Shown here in pieces: positions 28,484 to 33,029 of a DNA stretch of 33,029 bases (position 1 is the stretch's first letter; every line of letters starts with the position of its first letter). The DNA is taken from positions 1-33,029 of the forward strand of contig JBHEMU010000037.1 in NCBI GenBank assembly GCA_046262415.1, written 5' to 3'. Both the position numbers and the translations under genes were made by a program. The notes under the pieces are model-generated. The model was not told where the DNA came from and did not search any database. It saw only the letters and a list, made by a program, of their open reading frames with translations. Origin of the DNA: JACDAS01 sp046262415. GTDB lineage: Bacteria; Actinomycetota; Thermoleophilia; Gaiellales; Gaiellaceae.

Positions 28484-30387
28484 GCGCCGTCGACCAAGTC
28501 CTCGGGCGGCTCGAGGGTGTGAAGAAGGCCGGCCACGGCTGGACGGCCCGCTGCCCCGCGCATGAGGACCACACCCCGAGTCTCAGCATCGACCTGGGCG
28601 ACGGCGGCCGCGTCCTCATCAAGTGCCAGGCCGGTTGCAACACCGCGGACGTCCTGGGCGCACTCGAGCTCACGCTGCACGACCTCTTCGAGCCCGACAC
28701 GCGAGCGCAGGTCAACGCGCCTAGGACGATCGAGGCGACGTACGACTACTTCGACGAGCGAGGCGAGCTCCTCTTCCAGGCCGTCCGCTACGTGCCGAAG
28801 GACTTTCGCCAGAGGCGCCCGGACGGCCGAGGCGGCTGGATCTACAGCCTCCGGGGCGTCCGCCGCGTCCTCTTTCAGCTCCCGCTCGTCCTCTCCGCGG
28901 TGAAGCAGGGCCACACGGTCTACATCGTCGAGGGTGAGCGGGACGTGCTCGAGCTCGAGGCTGCCGGCGTCGTCGCGACCTGCAACCCGATGGGCGCCGG
29001 CAAGTGGTGCGACGAGTACGCGGAGTCGCTCCGGGGTGCGAGCGTGGTCGTGGTCGCCGACAACGACGAGCCCGGGATCGCGCACGCCCGGGCGGTCGCC
29101 GCGAGCCTGGCGAGGGTGGGCGTCGTCGCGCAGCTCGTGCGAGCCCGAGAGGGAAAGGACGCAACCGATCACCTGGCCGCCGGGCACGGGCCCGAGGACT
29201 TCGAGCCGCTTCCTGCCGACGCTACGGAGGCCACGGCCGTCGAACCCTTCCGGGGGCACTCCCACGACGATGTCCTGCGCCTCGAGTTCGAGGCACCGCG
29301 CTACCTGATCGAGGACCTCATCCCGGCCGGCGCTGTCGGCACGATCGCCGGCGTCCCGGAGACGCACAAGTCCTGGGTCGCGCACGCGATCGCCGTCCGG
29401 GTCGCGCTGGGCGAGGGCGAGGTTCTCGGATGCTCGGTCGCGGAGCAGGCGAACGTCGGCTACTTCTGGCAGGACGACTCGACCCGGGAGGAAGCCGAGC
29501 GCGTCAAGCTGTTCGAGCGCGTCCACGCGAGCCGGACCGGACTGCCGCTGCGGTGGTTCCTCAACGACGGCCTCGCGCTCCCCCGTGACCTCGAGCGCCT
29601 ACGCCGGACGATCGAGGAGTTCGAGCTCGGCCTCGCGGTGCTCGACTCGTTCTACAACTTCCTCCCCGAGATCAATCTGAAGGACGAGGGCGCCGAGCTC
29701 GTCGTCTCGGCACTGAAGCGCAAGATCGCCGACGCCACCGGCTGCACCGTGCTCCTCGTCGACCACATGCCGTGGGCGACGGACACGAACCGCGCACGCC
29801 TGCGGGCCTACGGGGGCGTGTTTAAGAACGCTGCCACCCGCTTCGGGATCTACATCGACGCCCAGGGCAAGAAGCTCTACGCCGAGGCCAGGGGGAACAA
29901 CACCCGCGGCTTCAGAAAGACGCCGGCCTACTGGGACGACGAAGCGCTCGAACTGCGCCTGGTCGACGCCGGCGAGCAGAGCCACGACGAGCGACTCGAG
30001 GAGCGAGCCGAGCAGGCCCTCGCGTGGCTCCAGGAGCACCCCAGGAAGCACGCGACGAGCGCCGTCCGCAAGGCGGTGGGGGGCCGCGCCTCAGTCACGG
30101 ATCAAGCGCTCGAACTGCTCAAGAGCCGGGACGATGTCCAGGACTTCGGCCGGGACGGAGGGACGTGGTCGGGACGTAGAGGCGACCCGAGATACTGGAT
30201 CGCGCGTAGCCATGCCGGTTTGAACCCTGACGAGGGATCGTCCCAACTCTTCGGGACGACGTCGGACGATGTAGGCCCTGGGTCACACGACGAACACCCT
30301 CGTCCCGTCCCCTATAAGGGGACGAGGGGTGATCGGGACGATGTCTCGAGCGGGGAGCCAGCCGAGGCAGAGGCGGTCTCGTCGTGA
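28480..30387 (+). CDS. Primase/helicase: CHC2 zinc finger, Toprim, RepA-like ATPase
   Basis: 635 residues from ATG 28480. The zinc finger uses Cys25, His28, Cys49 and Cys53 (R-C-P-A-H-E-D; K-C-Q-A-G-C). The Toprim domain follows, with V-Y-I-V-E-G-E-R-D (catalytic Glu151) and V-V-V-V-A-D-N-D-E-P-G. Next is an ATPase: Walker A G-V-P-E-T-H-K-S at residues 291-298, L-A-V-L-D-S-F and V-L-L-V-D-H-M-P as Walker B-like strands. The C-terminal ~90 residues are low-complexity and acidic. Primase plus RepA/DnaB-like ATPase in one chain is typical of phage satellites and plasmids that replicate on their own. It is the main replication protein of this element. Confidence 0.92.
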   Translation: MSAVDQVLGRLEGVKKAGHGWTARCPAHEDHTPSLSIDLGDGGRVLIKCQAGCNTADVLGALELTLHDLFEPDTRAQVNAPRTIEATYDYFDERGELLFQAVRYVPKDFRQRRPDGRGGWIYSLRGVRRVLFQLPLVLSAVKQGHTVYIVEGERDVLELEAAGVVATCNPMGAGKWCDEYAESLRGASVVVVADNDEPGIAHARAVAASLARVGVVAQLVRAREGKDATDHLAAGHGPEDFEPLPADATEATAVEPFRGHSHDDVLRLEFEAPRYLIEDLIPAGAVGTIAGVPETHKSWVAHAIAVRVALGEGEVLGCSVAEQANVGYFWQDDSTREEAERVKLFERVHASRTGLPLRWFLNDGLALPRDLERLRRTIEEFELGLAVLDSFYNFLPEINLKDEGAELVVSALKRKIADATGCTVLLVDHMPWATDTNRARLRAYGGVFKNAATRFGIYIDAQGKKLYAEARGNNTRGFRKTPAYWDDEALELRLVDAGEQSHDERLEERAEQALAWLQEHPRKHATSAVRKAVGGRASVTDQALELLKSRDDVQDFGRDGGTWSGRRGDPRYWIARSHAGLNPDEGSSQLFGTTSDDVGPGSHDEHPRPVPYKGTRGDRDDVSSGEPAEAEAVSS

Positions 30388-30557
30388 CGCCGGCGCTCGT
30401 GATCGTCCTCGCGTTCGAGGCGGCACCGCGGGTTGTCGCTGACTGCCTGAGCGATAGCGAAGGCCAGCGCCTCGTCGACTGGATCGAGTCGCGGCCGGAG
30501 CTGCTCGAGCTCGTCAAACGCGCGCTCGAGCTGCAGGAGGAGGCGAGGGCCGCGTGA
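30384..30557 (+). CDS. Small helical protein after the primase gene
   Basis: 57 residues from GTG 30384, overlapping the primase stop as GTGA. Its own TGA overlaps the next GTG in the same way. The C-terminal half is an amphipathic helix (L-L-E-L-V-K-R-A-L-E-L-Q-E-E-A). The coupling on both sides supports it as a gene; function unknown. Confidence 0.6.
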   Translation: MTPALVIVLAFEAAPRVVADCLSDSEGQRLVDWIESRPELLELVKRALELQEEARAA

Positions 30558-30811
30558 CCGGCGGCGATCGACTCCTGACGCTCGAGCAGGCCGCGGACGA
30601 GCTCGGCTGCTCGACGTCCACCATCAAGCGGCGGATTCGAGCCGGCGCCTTTCCGACCTTCGTCGACGGCCGGCTCGTCCGTGTCCGGGAAGCCGACCTG
30701 CGCCGCTACGTGCTCGAGCGCGTCGCGGTGCGGGCGCGCGGAGTAGCCGGCGGGACGCCTTCGTCTTCGTCCGGTGCGACGGTGGCGCAGGGGACGCGAT
30801 TATGGGACTGA
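30554..30811 (+). CDS. Excisionase-like helix-turn-helix protein
   Basis: 85 residues from GTG 30554. L-L-T-L-E-Q-A-A-D-E-L-G-C-S-T-S-T-I-K-R-R-I-R-A-G is a typical HTH of the excisionase/MerR-like group. Then come F-P-T-F-V-D-G-R-L-V-R-V-R-E-A-D-L-R-R-Y and a Ser/Gly-rich tail. It ends the coupled operon that begins at 28137. Lying just ahead of the integrase transcript, it is the best candidate for the directionality factor. Confidence 0.85.
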   Translation: MTGGDRLLTLEQAADELGCSTSTIKRRIRAGAFPTFVDGRLVRVREADLRRYVLERVAVRARGVAGGTPSSSSGATVAQGTRLWD

Positions 30812-30842
30812 CGGCGGCCTTCACGCGACGTCGCGAACGCCG

Positions 30843-30848
30843 TATAGT
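30843..30848 (+). promoter_or_regulatory. -10 box TATAGT of the right cargo gene and integrase
   Basis: TTCACG lies 17 bases upstream as a possible -35. The CGTATAGT octamer is shared with the left paralog's promoter. Confidence 0.6.
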
Positions 30849-30903
30849 GGGCACGTGCTCGATAGGCCCGAGCCGGTGCTCACTTCGTGTTGTACGTTCC
30901 CCC

Positions 30904-30950
30904 ACGCCTCCGGGCGCAGCGGGGCCTATCCGCCTGTCGCCCGGAGGCGT
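30904..30950 (+). ncRNA. Structured mRNA leader hairpin, right copy
   Basis: A perfect 13-bp stem, ACGCCTCCGGGCG/CGCCCGGAGGCGT. Inside, GCGG/CCGC closes a 7-base loop GGCCTAT. It begins about 50 bases after the likely transcription start and ends 19 bases before ATG 30970, just ahead of the AAGGGAG ribosome-binding site. The left copy has the same layout but a different stem sequence, which indicates a conserved shape rather than a copied sequence. Confidence 0.65.
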
Positions 30951-30969
30951 CTTCCCGAAGGGAGACACC

Positions 30970-31404
30970 ATGTCCGAGCTACACCGCCCCGCTCTGCGCC
31001 GGCGGACGTTGACGGAGCGCCGCCTCATGGCGGTCAAGGAGGGCCTTCCCTCCGAGGCTGAGTACGACGCTCTCACACGGCAGGCGAGCGCCCTGGACGA
31101 CGCGCTCGGGGCCGCCCTCTGGCGCCTCGAGCACCTGGTTGACGACGGCGACGTCGGTTCCGACGACGACGAGTCCCTCGATGCTCTCGTCGCCGCCGAG
31201 GCGCAGTTCACTCGCGAGCGGCCGGTGCCGACAATCACGGACGTCGGCGTGCTGTTCTCGTACGTCGAAGGCCTCGACTCGGCCGTAGGGGAGTTCGAGC
31301 ACCAACGCGACCGCTTCCGGTCGGCGCTCACGCTGCTCGACGAGACACGCCGGAACGCGGAGATTCGGGCCAAGGCCAAGACGAGCAAGCGCACCGATGG
31401 GTAG
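30970..31404 (+). CDS. Acidic helical cargo protein (intact paralog)
   Basis: 144 residues from ATG 30970 with an AAGGGAG ribosome-binding site. It starts M-S-E-L-H-R-P-A-L-R-R-R-T-L-T-E-R-R and has a central acidic D-D-G-D-V-G-S-D-D-D-E-S region. It ends in a helical, basic tail. The protein at 24109-24559 is its broken paralog. The stop overlaps the integrase ATG by 8 bp, so the two genes are one transcript. I do not recognise the family. A frame from 30802 reads through the promoter and leader and is not the gene. Confidence 0.8.
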   Translation: MSELHRPALRRRTLTERRLMAVKEGLPSEAEYDALTRQASALDDALGAALWRLEHLVDDGDVGSDDDESLDALVAAEAQFTRERPVPTITDVGVLFSYVEGLDSAVGEFEHQRDRFRSALTLLDETRRNAEIRAKAKTSKRTDG

Positions 31405-32698
31405 CGCGGCGCTCCGCCTGTCCGGCCTCGAAGAGCGCCGCGGTTCGGATGGAGTGCTCCGCTACCGGGTCCGCGTCCGGCGCGCCGGGGCCGTCCAGTC
31501 GGCGACGTGCGACACGATCGAGGAGGCGCTCGCGTGGCGGGCGCAGGCGGTCGCAGCGGCAGCCGGGCGGGCCGAGCCACCGGTCCGGGCGGAACGGAAC
31601 CGGGCGCCTCTTCCTGAACCCGCTGGGCGTGCGACCACCGTTGAGGATGCCGCCCGGCGTCTCTGCCGGGGCATGGTCGACGGCTCGATCCGCGCGCGGG
31701 ACGGCCGTCCGTACAAGCCGAGCGTCGTCAGGAAGTACGAAGAGCAGCTACGGCTGCTTGTGCTCCCGCGGATCGCCGCGGTCCCGATCAACGCGTTGAC
31801 CGGAGGCGACTGCCAGCGGCTCGTCGACGAGATCGCGGCCGACCGGACGCCCGAGCATGCGCGGAAGGCGCTCACGGCGCTCCGTGTGGCCCTGCGCGTC
31901 GCCCAGCGGTACGGAGAGCTCGACTCGAGTCCCTGCGCCGGTGTGCGCGTCCCCGTGAGCGCGCACGGGGAGGCGGTGGCGCGCATTCTGACGCCCGAGG
32001 AGACAACGGCGGTCGTCGACGCCGCCGAGCTCGAGGACGCTCGCCTCGAGCGGAGCTTCGCCGCGCCGCTGATCGTGCTCGCACTCGCAACCGGACTTCG
32101 GCTCGGCTAGCTCCTGGCGCTCCGCTGGGGGCCCGACGGGCTCGACCTCGACGCAGGCCACGTCCGGGTGACGGCGAGCCTCGATCGCGTCCGCGACGAG
32201 GACGGGAGCTACGCCATGCTCCCGCCGAAGACGAGGGCGAGCCGCCGCACGGTGCCGCTGCCGCCCGACGACACGGGACGGATGAGGCGTCACCGGCTCG
32301 CCACCGGCCGGCCCGCGGACGGCGAGCTCGTGTTCAGCAACCACGGCGCGGCGCAGTCGCCGGTCCCCGCGTACCGCGCGTGGAAGCGCGCGTGCTGGAA
32401 AGAGCGCGTGTTCACCGAAGTGGCGAAGCCAGCCCTGCTCGAGGAGAAGACCTACCTCGAGTTCCAGCGGGCATGCCGAGAGGCAGCGCTGAACGAGCCC
32501 CTCCCCCGCTTCCACGAGACGCGGCACGCGTTCGCGTCTCACGCGCTCGCCGCGGGCCTCACCGCACACGCGGTAGCTGCCCTTCTCGGACACTCGGACG
32601 CGGGGCTCGTGCTCTGCCGGTACGGGCACGCGCTGCCGGACGAGCTCGCGAGCGCGGGCGAGACGCTCGCCGCCTGGAGGCATGCACGCGGGGCCTGA
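31397..32698 (+). pseudogene. Tyrosine-type integrase, interrupted by in-frame TAG at codon 238
   Basis: A 433-codon frame from ATG 31397 to TGA 32698 with one internal stop. The N-terminal half has an arm-binding-like region and a SAM-like core-binding domain. The catalytic half has Arg235 in T-G-L-R-L-G, Lys278 in P-P-K-T-R-A-S, H373-x-x-R376 in F-H-E-T-R-H, His399 in L-L-G-H and Tyr409 in R-Y-G-H. The TAG at 32108-32110 falls where relatives have Glu (G-E-L-L-A-L-R-W), a one-base change from GAG. Unless the stop is read through, no catalytic domain is made. Its gene ends in the right arm-site repeat, 66 bp before attR. Confidence 0.88.
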
Positions 32699-32720
32699 TT
32701 GGCCCACGGATTGGCCCAAG
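32697..32720 (+). repeat. 24-bp repeat at the right end, candidate integrase arm site
   Basis: Identical to 23445-23468 and in the same orientation. It overlaps the last two bases of the integrase stop and lies 43 bp from attR. Confidence 0.7.
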
Positions 32721-32763
32721 CCGACGCTGACACGTCGGTTTACGGCTCAACCATGCGGCGAGC

Positions 32764-32811
32764 CACCGCCCTCTCACGGCGGCGGCACGGGTTCGAATCC
32801 CGTATGCGCCT
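32764..32811 (+). repeat. attR: 48-bp copy of the tRNA-Glu 3' end
   Basis: Identical to 23301-23348. Upstream of it there is no tRNA 5' half. The following bases (TTACTG) differ from attL, which marks the element's right boundary. Confidence 0.9.
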
Positions 32812-32896
32812 TTACTGCTTCCGACTGAAACCCGGACCCCCACGAGAGGTCGCGAACGGCCTCCATGGCCTTCGATCGATTCAGGGCTCTAAGGGC

Positions 32897-33028
32897 CTAT
32901 CCCGGAAGGGCGAGAGCGAGGGTTGCGAGGTGGGCCTTCTTGAACGCGATGAGGCCGCTCGCGAGTTGGAGGAGGGCGAGGTGGTTTTCGTCTTTCTTCG
33001 ACCAGCGGATCAGGAGCGCTCGGTTGCG
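32897..33028 (-). CDS. IS5-type transposase, C-terminal end only (runs off window)
   Basis: The last 43 codons are visible: R-N-R-A-L-L-I-R-W-S-K-K-D-E-N-H-L-A-L-L followed by Q-L-A-S-G-L-I-A-F-K-K-A and a TAG at 32897. The R-W-x-K-K-x-E-N-x-L-A-x-L-x-L-A pattern is the typical C-terminus of IS5/IS4-family DDE transposases. The insertion-sequence end should lie just outside, near 32880-32896. Whether the rest is intact cannot be seen. Confidence 0.7.
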   Translation of the reverse strand, partial: RNRALLIRWSKKDENHLALLQLASGLIAFKKAHLATLALALPG

Positions 33029-33029
33029 G

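Larger units (their letters stand above)
23301..32811. mobile_element. 9.5-kb integrative element in tRNA-Glu, satellite-like
   Basis: Bounded by 48-bp direct repeats of the tRNA-Glu 3' end, with a 24-bp repeat inside each end and a tyrosine-integrase gene near the right end. The left arm (minus strand) carries terS-like, scaffold-like and zinc-binding genes. The right arm (plus strand) carries HTH, primase/helicase and integrase genes. The arms diverge at about 28.1 kb. No large terminase, portal, capsid, tail or lysis gene is present. The size and gene set resemble phage satellites such as PICIs. The integrase has an in-frame stop and one cargo gene is frameshifted, so mobility is probably lost in this copy. 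Confidence 0.88.

Noticed and set aside
32764..32811. Second tRNA-Glu gene
   Set aside because: Only the 3' 48 bp are present; no acceptor 5' strand or D arm. It is attR.

Overview
The window is chromosomal DNA from a very GC-rich bacterium. GTG and TTG starts are common, the gene content is actinobacterial in character (DivIVA-like coiled coil, UPF0104 and DUF4389 membrane proteins, 4Fe-4S uracil-DNA glycosylase), and most operons appear to start leaderless. A deep-branching actinobacterium such as a member of the Thermoleophilia is my best guess; no marker in the window proves it.

Left part (1-7.6 kb, mostly minus strand). A TTG-started DivIVA-like coiled-coil gene is followed by two tandem paralogous genes. 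Each paralog encodes two membrane segments and then a long Glu/Pro-rich tail carrying repeated basic motifs. Next come MBL-hydrolase, hisS and aspS, joined by 4-bp GTGA overlaps and transcribed leftward, and a divergent cupin gene.

Middle part (7.7-23.35 kb). A complete histidine-degradation cluster (ftcD-like, hutH, a small membrane protein, hutU, hutI) runs leftward. Beside it are two tandem copies of a 97-bp repeat; a third, inverted copy lies 5.6 kb away. Rightward genes follow: methyltransferase and uracil-DNA glycosylase (TTGA overlap), a heterodimeric ABC exporter pair whose deviating motifs are complementary, a broken membrane-protein gene, an HD-superfamily protein whose HD dyad reads HC, tRNA-Gln(CUG), a UPF0104-type membrane protein, a fourfold-repeat DUF4389 protein and tRNA-Glu(CUC).

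Right part (23.3-32.8 kb). A 9.5-kb integrative element sits in the 3' end of tRNA-Glu. It is bounded by 48-bp direct repeats (attL and attR) with a further 24-bp repeat inside each end. Its left arm (minus strand) holds a terminase-small-subunit-like gene, a scaffold-like coiled-coil gene, a long helical protein and zinc-binding proteins. Its right arm (plus strand) holds an HTH gene, small overlapping genes, a CHC2-Toprim-RepA primase/helicase, another HTH protein and a tyrosine integrase. The two arms diverge from a control region with a repressor-like HTH/zinc-finger gene and palindromes. No large terminase, portal, capsid or tail gene is present, so the layout suggests a phage satellite rather than a prophage. 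The integrase is cut by an in-frame TAG and one of two paralogous cargo genes is frameshifted, so this copy looks grounded. Both paralogs, and the morphogenesis-like operon, have a strong hairpin in the leader just before the ribosome-binding site. The window ends in the 3' end of an IS5-type transposase gene.
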